Source: Treponema sp. UBA4377
Lineage (GTDB): Bacteria > Spirochaetota > Spirochaetia > Treponematales > Treponemataceae
Reading direction: 5' to 3'
NCBI GenBank assembly: GCA_002391235.1
Contig: DGRX01000008.1
Location: forward strand, 603 to 64,602
DNA: 64,000 nt
Shown: in pieces, positions 16,641 to 25,234 of the stretch
How the letters are laid out: each line of letters starts with the position of its first letter
Numbering within the stretch: position 1 is the stretch's first letter
Notes under the pieces: generated by a model
The model's database searches: none
Told to the model about the DNA's origin: nothing
The model's input: only the letters and a program-made list of their open reading frames with translations
Position numbers and translations under genes: made by a program

Positions 16641-17477
16641 ATGAACAAAATTATCGAGAAGAGACAGCTTTCTGAAGTCGTTTACTACATGAAATTTGAG
16701 GCGCCGGACATTGCCAAAAACCGCAAGGCCGGCCAGTTCCTTATCGTTCAAGTTGACCAAGACTTGACCGAGCGCATTCCGCTTACAATCGCAGACGCCA
16801 ACGCCGAGGAGGGCTGGGTAGCCATCGCCTTCCAGCCGGTTGGCGCGTCCACATACAAGCTTTCGCAGTTGAAAGAGGGCGACTACCTTGGAGGCGTTCT
16901 TGGTCCCTTGGGAACTCCCAGTGAAATCAAGAAGTACGACGGACCGGTCGTTTGCGTTGGCGGCGGCTTTGGAACCGCTCCCCTTTATCCAATCGTTCAG
17001 GCTTTGAAGGAAGCGGGCAACAAGGTAATTTTGATCGAAGGCGCGCGCACAAAGGATTTGTTGATTTTTGTCGACGAGATGAAGGCCGTTTGCGACGAAG
17101 TGATTATCACGACCGACGACGGAAGCGCGGGCGAAAAGGGCGTCACGACAATTCCGCTTGAGCGCCTTTGCCAGAGCGACGTTCCGCCTGCCTTGATGAT
17201 AGCGATTGGACCTCCGATAATGATGAAGTTTGCCTGCATGACGGCAAAAAAATACAACGTTCCGGCCGTCGTTTCGCTGAACACGATTATGATTGACGGA
17301 ACCGGAATGTGCGGCGGCTGCCGCGTAAGCGTCGGCGGCGAGACAAAGTTTGTCTGCGTTGACGGCCCCGACTTTGACGGCCACCAGGTTGACTGGGACA
17401 ACATGATGATGAGAATGAAGTCGTTCAAGCCGCAGGAAACGGAAGCGTTCCACAAGTGCAAAATAGGACTCAACTAA
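16641..17477 (+). CDS. nfnA: ferredoxin-NADP reductase subunit alpha (NfnA / SudB-like)
   Basis: A 278-residue FAD- and NAD-binding subunit of the NfnAB complex, which couples NADH and reduced ferredoxin to NADP reduction by electron bifurcation. The FAD-binding barrel covers residues 1-100 (ERIPLTIAD near 51-59), the NAD-binding domain starts with VVCVGGGFGTAPLYP near 103-117, and the C-terminal cysteines MCGGCRVSV and FVCVDGPDFDGH near 225-250 match the [2Fe-2S] site of this family and of PyrK. The subunit beta gene follows after 31 bases. The same gene pair has been called sulfide dehydrogenase SudAB or glutamate synthase-like; which activity applies cannot be settled from sequence. Confidence 0.9.
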   Translation: MNKIIEKRQLSEVVYYMKFEAPDIAKNRKAGQFLIVQVDQDLTERIPLTIADANAEEGWVAIAFQPVGASTYKLSQLKEGDYLGGVLGPLGTPSEIKKYDGPVVCVGGGFGTAPLYPIVQALKEAGNKVILIEGARTKDLLIFVDEMKAVCDEVIITTDDGSAGEKGVTTIPLERLCQSDVPPALMIAIGPPIMMKFACMTAKKYNVPAVVSLNTIMIDGTGMCGGCRVSVGGETKFVCVDGPDFDGHQVDWDNMMMRMKSFKPQETEAFHKCKIGLN

Positions 17478-17508
17478 AAGCGTCGCGCAAAGATAGGAGA
17501 ATTTTCAA

Positions 17509-19005
17509 ATGGCAGAACATATTTCAAAAGAGGCTTTGGCGCAGGCCGGCCTTGACGAATGGAACAAAATAAAGGACAAGTTGGACTCGCTCGGAAACAA
17601 AGACCGCATGGCGATTCCCTTGCAGATAATGCCGACGGGCGAGCCCAAGGTTCGCGCCCGCCAGATGAGCGAAGTCGCGTTGGGCTACACAAAAGAGCAG
17701 GCGATGGTCGAAGCCAACCGCTGCCTTCAGTGCAAGAACCAGCCTTGCGTAAAGGGCTGCCCGGTCAACGTTCAGATTCCGCGCTTTGTGGCCAGCGTGG
17801 CCAAGGGAGACTTTAAGGCCGCCGTTGACGCCATCAAAGAAACAAACTTGCTTCCGGCGATTTGCGGCCGCGTTTGCCCGCAGGAAAAGCAGTGCCAGGG
17901 CGAATGCACGGTAGGAAAAGTTTACAAGTCAGCCGAAAAGGCCGTAAGCATCGGCCGCTTGGAGCGCTTTGTCGCCGACTGGGAAAGAAACAACAATATG
18001 GTTTCTGTTCCGCAAGTCGCGGCCGAGACAGGAAAGAAAGTCGCGGTAATCGGTTCCGGTCCCGCGGGCCTTACAGTCGCCGCCGACTGCCGAAGGGCCG
18101 GCCACGACGTTACCGTTTTTGAAGCCTTCCACAAGGCTGGCGGCGTCATGGTTTACGGAATCCCTGAGTTCCGCCTTCCCAAAGACATCGTAGCCAAAGA
18201 AGTCGAAAACCTTAAGAAGATGGGCGTAAAATTCGAGATGAACTTTTTGGTCGGACGCACTTCTTCGATTCAGCAGATATTGACCGAAAAAGGCTTTGAC
18301 GCCGCCTTTGTAGGAACCGGAGCCGGACTTCCAAAGTTCTTCAACATTCCCGGAGAAAACTACATCGGAGTCTTTAGCGCCAACGAATATCTTACCCGCG
18401 CCAATCTTATGAAGGCCTACGAAAAAGGAAAGGCCGACACGCCTTACTACGAAGCCAAGACGGTCGTTGTTTGCGGCGGCGGAAACGTCGCGATGGACGC
18501 GGCCCGCATGGCCTTGAGATTGGGAGCCGAAAAAGTTTACGTGGTTTACCGCCGCACCCGCGCCGAGATGCCCGCCCGCGCCGAAGAAGTCGAGCACGCC
18601 GAGGAAGAAGGCGTCGAGTTCCGCTTCTTGGAAAACCCGATTGAGATTTTGGGCAGCGCGGAAGACGGCCGCGTTACAGGCCTTAAGGCTTTGAGCTACG
18701 AGCTTGGCGAGCCCGACGAATCAGGCCGCCGCTCTCCGGTAGCCATCAAGGGAAGCGAGCACGACATTCCTTGCGACGCGGTGATCGTGGCGCTTGGAAA
18801 CAACTCCAACCCGCTCATCGCAAAGACCACGCCGGAAATCAACGTTGACAAGCGCGGCCACATTTTGGTTGACGAAAAGCAGGCGACAAGCATGACAAAA
18901 GTTTGGGCCGGAGGCGACATCGTTTTGGGCGCCGCGACTGTAATCCTTGCCATGGGCGAGGGCCGCAAAGCCGCCGCCAGCATCAACGAATATTTGGCTA
19001 AGTAA
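17509..19005 (+). CDS. nfnB: NADPH-dependent oxidoreductase subunit beta (NfnB / GltA-like)
   Basis: A 498-residue flavoprotein of the glutamate-synthase small-subunit family. The N-terminal domain holds two [4Fe-4S] motif groups, CLQCKNQPCVKGCPVN near residues 73-88 and CGRVCPQEKQCQGEC near 121-135. FAD binding is shown by VAVIGSGPAGLTVAADC near 177-193 and NADPH binding by VVCGGGNVAMDAARMALRLG near 322-341 with the following VVYRRTRAEMPAR. WAGGDIVLGAATVILAMGEG near 465-484 closes the FAD site. It pairs with the upstream FAD/NAD subunit as an NfnAB-type bifurcating transhydrogenase in the cytoplasm. Without a GltB glutamine amidotransferase subunit nearby, a genuine glutamate synthase is unlikely. 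Confidence 0.92.
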   Translation: MAEHISKEALAQAGLDEWNKIKDKLDSLGNKDRMAIPLQIMPTGEPKVRARQMSEVALGYTKEQAMVEANRCLQCKNQPCVKGCPVNVQIPRFVASVAKGDFKAAVDAIKETNLLPAICGRVCPQEKQCQGECTVGKVYKSAEKAVSIGRLERFVADWERNNNMVSVPQVAAETGKKVAVIGSGPAGLTVAADCRRAGHDVTVFEAFHKAGGVMVYGIPEFRLPKDIVAKEVENLKKMGVKFEMNFLVGRTSSIQQILTEKGFDAAFVGTGAGLPKFFNIPGENYIGVFSANEYLTRANLMKAYEKGKADTPYYEAKTVVVCGGGNVAMDAARMALRLGAEKVYVVYRRTRAEMPARAEEVEHAEEEGVEFRFLENPIEILGSAEDGRVTGLKALSYELGEPDESGRRSPVAIKGSEHDIPCDAVIVALGNNSNPLIAKTTPEINVDKRGHILVDEKQATSMTKVWAGGDIVLGAATVILAMGEGRKAAASINEYLAK

Positions 19006-19007
19006 CT

Positions 19008-20090
19008 ATGCTTTGGTACTTGGGCCGATACTTGCAGGACGCGTTTAACTTTGGTCCGGCGCGCCTCTTGCAGTCATACGCGGTTTTAATCAGCGTTTCG
19101 CTTTACTTGGGATTTTTTTGCGCGCTAAAGCTCTTGCCTAAATTCTACAACTTGCTGCCGCACGACAGGGGCCGCGAGTTCGCGCTTGCGTCGACCAGCG
19201 AGGCGGCCAAGGGAAAGCCTACCGGCGCCGGCGTTGTCTTCATAAGCTTTTTTGTTTTGGTTTGCCTTTTGTGCGTTCCGATGACAGGCCTGGAATTGGC
19301 CGCCGTCGCGTTCACTTGGCTTACGATGCTTAGCGGCTTTTTGGACGACCGAAGCGTCACCTCGTGGGGCGAATATTTAAAGGGAGCGCTTGACTTGATT
19401 TTGAGCGCGGCCTTTACCGCCATCATGTATTATTTTCTTTCTAAGTTTTCGGAAGACGGCGCGGTGCGCTTTTGGTTCCCCTTTGTGACAAATCCAGTCG
19501 CGATTCCCTTTTGGCTTTACATGATTGTCGGAACGGTTTTGCTTTGGACTTCGATCAACACGACCAACTGCACCGACGGCGTTGACGGCCTTTCTTCGAC
19601 GCTGATTCTTGTGGCGCTGATGGCGCTTGGAATTATTTTCTACGTCGTTCTTGGCCACGTTGACATTGCAAAGTATTTGCTGGTTCCGCACTTAAAGACG
19701 GGAGCGGCCTGGGGCATCATGACTTTCGCGATGGCCGGAACGCTGATGGGCTACTTGTGGCACAACGCCTTTCCCAGCTCCGTTTTGATGGGAGACGCCG
19801 GAAGCCGCGCGCTGGGCTTTTTTATCGGAGCCTGCGTTTTGGTTACGGGGAATCCCTTTATCCTTATCGCGACAAGCCTTGTGATTTTGCTGAACGGCGG
19901 AACGGGCCTCATAAAAGTTGCGCTCTTGCGCTTCTTTAAGATTAAGATTTTTTCGAACGTGCGCTTTCCCTTGCACGACCATGTGCGAAAAAATCTTGGC
20001 TGGTCTCCAACCCAGGTCTTGCTGAAATTTTTAATCATCCAGCTTTTGGTCACAATCTTTACGCTGGGAATCTTCTTTAAGATTAGATAG
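19008..20090 (+). CDS. mraY: phospho-N-acetylmuramoyl-pentapeptide transferase
   Basis: MraY transfers phospho-MurNAc-pentapeptide from UDP to undecaprenyl phosphate, the first membrane step of peptidoglycan synthesis. 360 residues with about ten membrane segments fit the family. Visible: the start MLWYLGRYL, GFLDD near residue 106, NTTNCTDGVDGL near 183-194, MGDAGSRALGFF near 261-272 and PLHDHVRKNLGWSPTQ near 320-335, equivalent to the PLHHHFEKKGW motif. Two departures are notable: the usual DDYxK becomes DDRSV, and HHH becomes HDH. The start is 2 bases after the nfnB stop, so the genes are translationally linked; an Nfn-mraY operon is functionally odd. Confidence 0.88.
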   Translation: MLWYLGRYLQDAFNFGPARLLQSYAVLISVSLYLGFFCALKLLPKFYNLLPHDRGREFALASTSEAAKGKPTGAGVVFISFFVLVCLLCVPMTGLELAAVAFTWLTMLSGFLDDRSVTSWGEYLKGALDLILSAAFTAIMYYFLSKFSEDGAVRFWFPFVTNPVAIPFWLYMIVGTVLLWTSINTTNCTDGVDGLSSTLILVALMALGIIFYVVLGHVDIAKYLLVPHLKTGAAWGIMTFAMAGTLMGYLWHNAFPSSVLMGDAGSRALGFFIGACVLVTGNPFILIATSLVILLNGGTGLIKVALLRFFKIKIFSNVRFPLHDHVRKNLGWSPTQVLLKFLIIQLLVTIFTLGIFFKIR

Positions 20091-20107
20091 TTTGTAAGCC
20101 TAAGACT

Positions 20108-20148
20108 GCGGCGACAAAAACGGCTAGAAAGCCTAAAAGTGTCGCCGC
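20108..20148. terminator. hairpin between convergent mraY and M20 peptidase genes
   Basis: GCGGCGACA (20108-20116) and TGTCGCCGC (20140-20148) pair perfectly, with a smaller pairing (CGGC and GCC) inside the loop. There is no strong T tract, so termination is plausible but not certain. Confidence 0.5.
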
Positions 20149-20153
20149 CGTTG

Positions 20154-21494
20154 TCATTCAATTCCAAACATAAGCGCGAGCGTCTTTGCGTCTCGCGTCA
20201 TGTTGCTTATCACGCAGTATTCGTTGGGCATGTGCGCCGTCTCGTCCAGGCTGCTCCACACGACGCAATCGTAGCCAAGGTTTCTAAGCTCCGCGGCCAC
20301 CGTTCCTCCGCCGATTCCGATTGTCTTTGCTTCAATTCCGTGCGCCTCTTTTATGGCGGAACTGAGCGCTTTTACAACCGGAGCGTTTTTGTCCGTGGCC
20401 TTTGACTGCGCGTTTTGCAAAAGCTCGATCGAAACTTTGGCGCCCGAAACTTCTTCCTCTTTCGCGACAATCTTTTTTATCTCTTCCAAAATTTCTTCAT
20501 TTTTATAGCGCGGAAGAACGCGGCAATCAAAGCAAAAAACGTCGCTCCCCGGAATTATGTTCACGCCCGCAACGTTCGCGTCGCGCTTAGTCGGCTCAAA
20601 GGTGCAAGTGGCAGGCTCAAACAAATCGTCCCTTGCGTCAAACTTTTTATGCAGGCCCTCGTAAAGCGCGACGCTCAAACGGTTGGCGGCAAGGCAGGCG
20701 TTTAGGCCTTCGTCGGGCCTGGAGCCGTGGCACTGCTTTCCGCTTACGGTGAACTGAACCCACAAGACGTTTTTTTCGGCGACTTCGATTGTTTGGCCCA
20801 AAGGATCGCCGCCGTCGGGGATTACAAAAAAGTCGTTCTTGTTAAAAAGCTCCGGGTGCTTTTTTAAGAGCCAAATCATTCCGTACTTGCTTCCGACTTC
20901 CTCGTCGGCCGCGAACAAAAGTTTTATCGTCCGTTCCGGCTGGACCTTGTTGGCCACAAAGGCCCAGGCGGCGGCGAAGGCCGAGCACAAGCCTTGCTGG
21001 TTGTCCTCAACGCCGCGGCCAAAAAGCTTTCCGTCCTTTTGGACAACGGTCCACGGATCGGTCTTCCAGTCCGCCAGGTTCCCGACCGGAACCACGTCCA
21101 TGTGCGCGATGACCCAAATCGCGCCGGAACTTTGATTGTTCGCAAGACTAGAACTGGCGGCGCCGGAAGCCCCAGAACTGTCGCAAGCCAAAGAAGCGGC
21201 GGAATCGTTCGCAAGCCCAAGACTGCTGGCGGCGACGGGCTGCTTCTTTCCTGGAATCGTCGCGATTAAATTGGGCCGCCTTCCGTGCAAGGCGCGGCTG
21301 TCGGGCGCGTCAAAGCGCTCCAAGTTTGTTATTCCGTGGGCGCGCAAAAATTCTTCCAATGCCGCGCACTTTTCCCATTCGCCGTCGCCGCCGTTTTCCG
21401 GGGCCAGCGCTTTATGCGATGTCAAAAGCTTTTGGAGCGCGACGCATTCGTCCGCGCTGTTTTCTATGAATTGAAGAAGGTCTGATTTGTTCAT
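20154..21494 (-). CDS. M20 family (Sapep-type) metallopeptidase
   Basis: A 446-residue zinc dipeptidase-like enzyme. Metal and catalytic residues are visible: IWVIAHMDVVP near 126-136 (His and Asp), GRGVEDNQQG near 159-168 (Asp), DEEVGSKYG (catalytic Glu pair), and HMPNEYC near the C terminus (last His). It probably cleaves dipeptides or acyl-amino acids in the cytoplasm. Between the strands NLIATIPGK and IWVIAHMD is a roughly 40-residue Ser/Ala/Gly/Asn-rich insertion (residues 84-124) made of three copies of the intragenic repeat; ordinary homologues go almost directly from one strand to the other. A TAGTAT box ends six bases before the ATG, so this too may be leaderless, but the -35 is weak. 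Confidence 0.88.
   Translation of the reverse strand: MNKSDLLQFIENSADECVALQKLLTSHKALAPENGGDGEWEKCAALEEFLRAHGITNLERFDAPDSRALHGRRPNLIATIPGKKQPVAASSLGLANDSAASLACDSSGASGAASSSLANNQSSGAIWVIAHMDVVPVGNLADWKTDPWTVVQKDGKLFGRGVEDNQQGLCSAFAAAWAFVANKVQPERTIKLLFAADEEVGSKYGMIWLLKKHPELFNKNDFFVIPDGGDPLGQTIEVAEKNVLWVQFTVSGKQCHGSRPDEGLNACLAANRLSVALYEGLHKKFDARDDLFEPATCTFEPTKRDANVAGVNIIPGSDVFCFDCRVLPRYKNEEILEEIKKIVAKEEEVSGAKVSIELLQNAQSKATDKNAPVVKALSSAIKEAHGIEAKTIGIGGGTVAAELRNLGYDCVVWSSLDETAHMPNEYCVISNMTRDAKTLALMFGIE
21139..21234 (+). repeat. three intragenic repeat copies in the M20 peptidase gene
   Basis: On the plus strand, repeats start at 21139 (TTCGCAAGACTAGAAC), 21180 (TCGCAAGCCAAAGAAGCGGC) and 21208 (TTCGCAAGCCCAAGAC), each followed by a GGCGGCG-like end. 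The gene is on the minus strand, so they are read in the reverse sense as SLGLANDSA-type text, matching PLGLANDNG in the helicase. Confidence 0.7.
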
Positions 21495-21547
21495 AGGGCT
21501 ATACTAGCGCTAAAGGCGGATTTTTGCTATAGGAGGCTGGCAGTCGC

Positions 21548-22870
21548 TTACAAAAACATCGCCATAAAATGCGGAAGGGAGATTTTCTTTTCGTTGATTC
21601 CAATGTTGCCGTCGATAAGTTTTATGGCGTATTCGGATTCAAAGCGTTCCATAAAATTGTTGAGGGACGGCGTTGACGTGTTTCCAGCCTTCACTTCCAC
21701 TGGAATCACGCCGCCGTCTTTTTCTATTATGAATTCAATTTCCATTTGGGAATTTTCGGTTTTATAATAGTGAAGGGAATGTCCGTTCTTTATTAGAATT
21801 TCGGAGACCAGGTTTTCGTAAATTCCGCCTTTGGCGTTGCCCAAAATTTTGTTTGTCATTACCGCAAGCTTTGTTTCCGCGCCGTATCTTGCCATCAAAA
21901 GCCCGGTGTCGTTGTAGTAAATTTTAAACTCGTTTTCTTTTTCGTTGGCTTTTAAGGGCAGCCGCGGCTCGTAAACGTTTCGGCAAACATTCACCATGTT
22001 TGAATCTTCAAGCCACATTACGCTGTCGGAATATTTGCGGGCGGTTGATTTTTTTTCCACTTCGGAATATTTGAATTTTTTGTTTTCTTTTGCAAGCTGT
22101 CGCGGAACGCTGTCGTAGCACTTTCGGACTTTTACTTTTTTCACGCCAGTCGCGTGGTTCGCGATGTCGTCGTCATAAGACGAAAGTATTTTTTCCTGAA
22201 TTTTCTGGACTCGTCCAAAATCTTTTCGCGCCGCAAAGTCTGCGACAACTTCCGGCATTCCGCCTACTATGATATATTCCTTTAAAATGTTCCTAAACTT
22301 TTCATTTATGTCGTCGGGAATTTTTTCTTGCTTGTCGTAAAAGGATTTTAAATATTCAATGTCGCTGTCTTTGTATCCGTAAGCCCAAAGAAATTCTTTA
22401 AAGTCAAGAGAATGCATGACAAGCTGCCGCTCATATCCAACAGGAATTGACTCAACTTCCTCAACTTCGGTGTCCGCGTCCTGCCCGTAATGAAGACCCA
22501 AAAGCGAGCCGGAAGCGATTACGTCATAGCGATTGTCTTCCGCCAAAAATTTTAGCGAGGTTCGGGCTTTTGCGCATTTTTGTATTTCGTCAAGAAAAAT
22601 GAGCGAGTTTCCTTTTAATAAGTTTTCTTTTGGAAAATGAATGGAAATCCTTTTGTAGATTTCTTCCGCGGAAAGTTCGCCTTCAAAAATCGATTTGAGG
22701 CTTGGTTTTTGCATAAAATTGATTTCTATGAAAGTTTTGTACTCTTTTTTGCCAAACTCGCGAACGATATAAGTTTTTCCAATCTGGCGAGCGCCTTTTA
22801 TTAAGAGACACTCTTTGCTTTTTGTCCGCTTCCACTTTAGAAGGTCGTCATATGCTTTTCTTCGCAGCAT
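21548..22870 (-). CDS. AAA ATPase with C-terminal DUF4143
   Basis: A 440-residue ATPase of the AAA_14/DUF4143 family, common accessory proteins of unknown cellular role. Walker A is IKGARQIGKTYIV near residues 24-36, Walker B is NSLIFLDEIQKC near 87-98, and a sensor-like SGSLLGLHYG lies near 125. DUF4143 occupies the last third, with the nuclease-like strand text SQMEIEFIIEKDGGVIPVEVKAG near 380-402, where E and the EVKAG sequence recall a PD-(D/E)xK core. It stands behind four 33-bp tandem repeats and next to an XRE regulator on the same strand, suggesting tight regulation or a defence or persistence role, which is an inference. Confidence 0.85.
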   Translation of the reverse strand: MLRRKAYDDLLKWKRTKSKECLLIKGARQIGKTYIVREFGKKEYKTFIEINFMQKPSLKSIFEGELSAEEIYKRISIHFPKENLLKGNSLIFLDEIQKCAKARTSLKFLAEDNRYDVIASGSLLGLHYGQDADTEVEEVESIPVGYERQLVMHSLDFKEFLWAYGYKDSDIEYLKSFYDKQEKIPDDINEKFRNILKEYIIVGGMPEVVADFAARKDFGRVQKIQEKILSSYDDDIANHATGVKKVKVRKCYDSVPRQLAKENKKFKYSEVEKKSTARKYSDSVMWLEDSNMVNVCRNVYEPRLPLKANEKENEFKIYYNDTGLLMARYGAETKLAVMTNKILGNAKGGIYENLVSEILIKNGHSLHYYKTENSQMEIEFIIEKDGGVIPVEVKAGNTSTPSLNNFMERFESEYAIKLIDGNIGINEKKISLPHFMAMFL

Positions 22871-22905
22871 GTATATATATTACAAGGAATTGCGGATTTT
22901 TTCAA
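22871..22905 (-). promoter_or_regulatory. ATPase gene promoter, predicted leaderless
   Basis: On the minus strand TTGAAA (22905-22900), 17-base spacer, TAATAT (22882-22877), then 6 bases to the ATG at 22870. The -35 box lies next to the last 33-bp repeat, so a protein bound to the array would touch polymerase. Confidence 0.7.
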
Positions 22906-22911
22906 GCCAAA

Positions 22912-23032
22912 ATGCATATTTTTGGACTATCAAATGCGTTAAAAATGCATATTTTTGGACTATTGAATGGCGAAAAAATGCATATTTTTGGACTATTAAA
23001 TGCACTGAAAATGCATATTTTTGGACAATTCA
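22912..23032. repeat. four 33-bp tandem direct repeats
   Basis: The string ATGCATATTTTTGGAC begins at 22912, 22945, 22978 and 23011, exactly 33 bases apart. Up to 22 bases are conserved per unit, while the remaining 11 or so vary. Each has the palindrome ATGCAT. The array fills the gap between the XRE gene's end and the ATPase promoter. Because the period is a multiple of three, an open frame with MHIFGL repeats crosses it, but that frame has no start signal and I do not call it. Confidence 0.85.
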
Positions 23033-23038
23033 GCGCCT

Positions 23039-23359
23039 TCACATCAAGTCACAAACTTCTTTTATGGCGGAATTGACTCGGCTGGTTAGAGCGTCTTTTA
23101 AAGTTGTTGAATAAGTTTTTAGGAAAGATGATTTTATTGCGCTTGGGGAGCCTTTTTCGCTGAACAAGGCTGACGCGGGGACGTTGAGCGCGCTGGCTAT
23201 TTTGTCGATTGTTTCGGCGGAAGGAAATCGTTCCCTTGCTTCCATGTCGCCTATGTAAGAGGCGCTCATTCCTATTGTTTCCGCAAGTTTTTCTTGCGTC
23301 AATCCGGCCTGCTTTCTATAGTATTTCATATTCTGAATGAAGGTGTGTCTAATGCCCAT
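23039..23359 (-). CDS. XRE family helix-turn-helix regulator
   Basis: A 106-residue protein with an N-terminal XRE/Cro helix-turn-helix: residues 12-66 read MKYYRKQAGLTQEKLAETIG, then MSASYIGDMEARERFPSAETIDKIASALNVP. The remaining 40 residues are helical and may dimerise. It lies upstream of the ATPase gene on the same strand with the 33-bp array between them, so binding to that array is a reasonable guess. The start may be the first ATG or the one at residue 11; neither has a good ribosome binding site, and a TATAAG box just before the first ATG would favour the second. Confidence 0.8.
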   Translation of the reverse strand: MGIRHTFIQNMKYYRKQAGLTQEKLAETIGMSASYIGDMEARERFPSAETIDKIASALNVPASALFSEKGSPSAIKSSFLKTYSTTLKDALTSRVNSAIKEVCDLM

Positions 23360-23423
23360 GCTTATATTTTGAAACTAAATTCCATTTATTGTTATTCACT
23401 AAAACACAGAAAAATAGCAAGAC

Positions 23424-23515
23424 TTGACTGAAAATGAGTATAGGAATATAATTTAATGAGTTCTAAGATGATTTTTTGCGGAATTTTCGCAAAAAATGTG
23501 TATAAGGAGTGGTTT
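23424..23515 (+). promoter_or_regulatory. promoter and hairpin leader of the 23516 gene
   Basis: TTGACT (23424-23429), 17-base spacer, TATAAT (23447-23452). The leader contains a perfect hairpin, ATTTTTTGCG (23471-23480) with CGCAAAAAAT (23488-23497), then AAGGAG (23504-23509) and a GTG start. Confidence 0.65.
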
Positions 23516-25210
23516 GTGAAAAAAGTTTTTTCTTTATTGGTTTTGTGTTTGATCGTTGCGGGAAAAGTCTTTGCGGTGGAACCGCTTGACTGCCAAAAAG
23601 AAACGCCAAAAAAGACATCGGGCAATGTCGTTTTTTCTTTGCAAAACGCAGACAAAATAAAGTTTGTCTATCTTCTTGAGGGAGATTTAAAAAAGCTGTT
23701 GAACGCGGATTTTGCGATAAAGCCAAAAAAATACAATAAAGAGAATGGCATTTTGACGATTTCTTCCGCGAGCGAAAAAATAGTCAGCAAAAAAACTTTT
23801 GACAAGCCGGCAATCCAAGCGACAGTAGAAATCGAAGAAAATGGAATTTATACAATTTGCGCCGAGAGTCCCAAAGGAGATCTTTTTGTCAGGGTTGTGG
23901 ATGTTGGCGACATTGACAGGACTCCTCCTTCTGAGATTGAAAATTTTGAGTATTGCCTTTTGAACGACGGCAGCGCCATTTTTTCTTGGGGCAATCCAAA
24001 AGACAGTGATTATACCGAAGCTGTGTTAAGAATTGATTCAAAAGAGTTTAGGGTAAAGAAGGACGCAACTTTGGTTGTGGTAAATGATGTAAGCGCCGAC
24101 TCAAAAATTGAAATTTATGCCGCTGATGATGTAGGCAATTTGTCAAAAGCCGCCGAATCCTCAAATCGGCTCGTTGTTGTTGAGACGGTGGAGTGCGGAC
24201 ATAAAGCTGATTATGAAAACTATAGCGAGCCTGAAAGCGTTGGCGTGGATGTTTTTGGTTATAACCTTGACAAATTGACGGTTGAGGATTTTGACTTGTC
24301 GTCAGAAACGCTAAAGTTCAAAAATGTCGAGCTTAAGCCGATAGACGCCAACAATTCCAAGCTGCAATTTGACATTCCGGACGAAGCGGGAAAATATGAT
24401 TTTTTGGTAAAAGTCAATCCTGTCGCCAACAGCGACGCAAAAAACAAAAAGATGACAATAACATCCGCGGGAACAAAACCAATGATTTGTGATTGCAGCA
24501 TTTCAAATGACACGATTAGTTCTGTCGATGACAAAAATGGCGTCGTTGCAATCAAGGGCTTTAACTTGGACAAATTGGATCAAAAAAGCCTTATGGTCTG
24601 TTGGCTTGAAGGAAAGGATGACATTGTCACCGGCAAAAAAGAATTGCTCGACAAGAATTCTTTGAAATTAAATTTTTCGTTTGGCGGAATTTCAAACTAT
24701 CCCGCCTGGAACAAGGCGAACGCTCCTTGGCAAAAACAATCCGACAAGGCTTTTAGAGTTCTTGCGTTAAAGGAAAATGGAAATACAGTCAAAGAATTTG
24801 ATGTGTATTCCAAAATAGAAGCTCCTCTCGCGCCGCTTGTCGCGGACGGAAAAAGGTTGCCTGATTGGATAGGACAGTGTAATTTTTACGGAAAGTCTTT
24901 GATAAAGCTTTTGAATAGCCCAGAACTAGGAGTGACCCATACATTAAAATTAGTTGGAAATGAATTGTTTGTTAATGCAAAAAGAGTTGTGGAAGGAGTT
25001 CCTATTGGCAGAATGGAATTGCGCATTGGTTTGGATAAAAGCGAGCAAAGTTCTGAGATTCATTATGTCAGTGTGAAGAACTTGCAAACTGGCGAAGAAG
25101 ATTCTCGCGCCGCTAGAGATATTTATTCTTATGCCGAGGCGCTTGGTTTTTTGTCGCAGACTCTGCCAGTGTTTTATGATTGCAGCGGAACTAATTTTAG
25201 GCCATTCTAA
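23516..25210 (+). CDS. exported protein with possible IPT/TIG-like repeats
   Basis: A 564-residue protein with a signal peptide in residues 1-20 (VFSLLVLCLIVAGKVFA). The mature part is strand-rich and Lys/Asp-rich. Two segments read VDVFGYNLDKLTVEDFDL and VAIKGFNLDKLDQKSLMV, the kind of GxNL text seen in immunoglobulin-like IPT/TIG domains, each followed by FDIP- or LNFSF-like strands; a fibronectin-like part (ENFEYCLLNDGSAIFSWGNP) precedes them. This assignment is tentative. The GTG start is chosen for AAGGAG six bases upstream and for the signal peptide. Base composition is more AT-rich than the core genes. The following gene is probably co-transcribed. Confidence 0.6.
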   Translation: MKKVFSLLVLCLIVAGKVFAVEPLDCQKETPKKTSGNVVFSLQNADKIKFVYLLEGDLKKLLNADFAIKPKKYNKENGILTISSASEKIVSKKTFDKPAIQATVEIEENGIYTICAESPKGDLFVRVVDVGDIDRTPPSEIENFEYCLLNDGSAIFSWGNPKDSDYTEAVLRIDSKEFRVKKDATLVVVNDVSADSKIEIYAADDVGNLSKAAESSNRLVVVETVECGHKADYENYSEPESVGVDVFGYNLDKLTVEDFDLSSETLKFKNVELKPIDANNSKLQFDIPDEAGKYDFLVKVNPVANSDAKNKKMTITSAGTKPMICDCSISNDTISSVDDKNGVVAIKGFNLDKLDQKSLMVCWLEGKDDIVTGKKELLDKNSLKLNFSFGGISNYPAWNKANAPWQKQSDKAFRVLALKENGNTVKEFDVYSKIEAPLAPLVADGKRLPDWIGQCNFYGKSLIKLLNSPELGVTHTLKLVGNELFVNAKRVVEGVPIGRMELRIGLDKSEQSSEIHYVSVKNLQTGEEDSRAARDIYSYAEALGFLSQTLPVFYDCSGTNFRPF

Positions 25211-25234
25211 AATAATTTGTTTTTGGAGAAGGGC

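Noticed and set aside
22912..23032. CRISPR array
   Set aside because: Repeats are 33 bp head to tail with only about 11 variable bases per unit, too short for spacers, and no cas genes are present.
22815..23114. Open frame with four MHIFGL repeats across the 33-bp array
   Set aside because: The frame has no ribosome binding site, begins inside the ATPase gene on the other strand, and exists only because the period is divisible by three.
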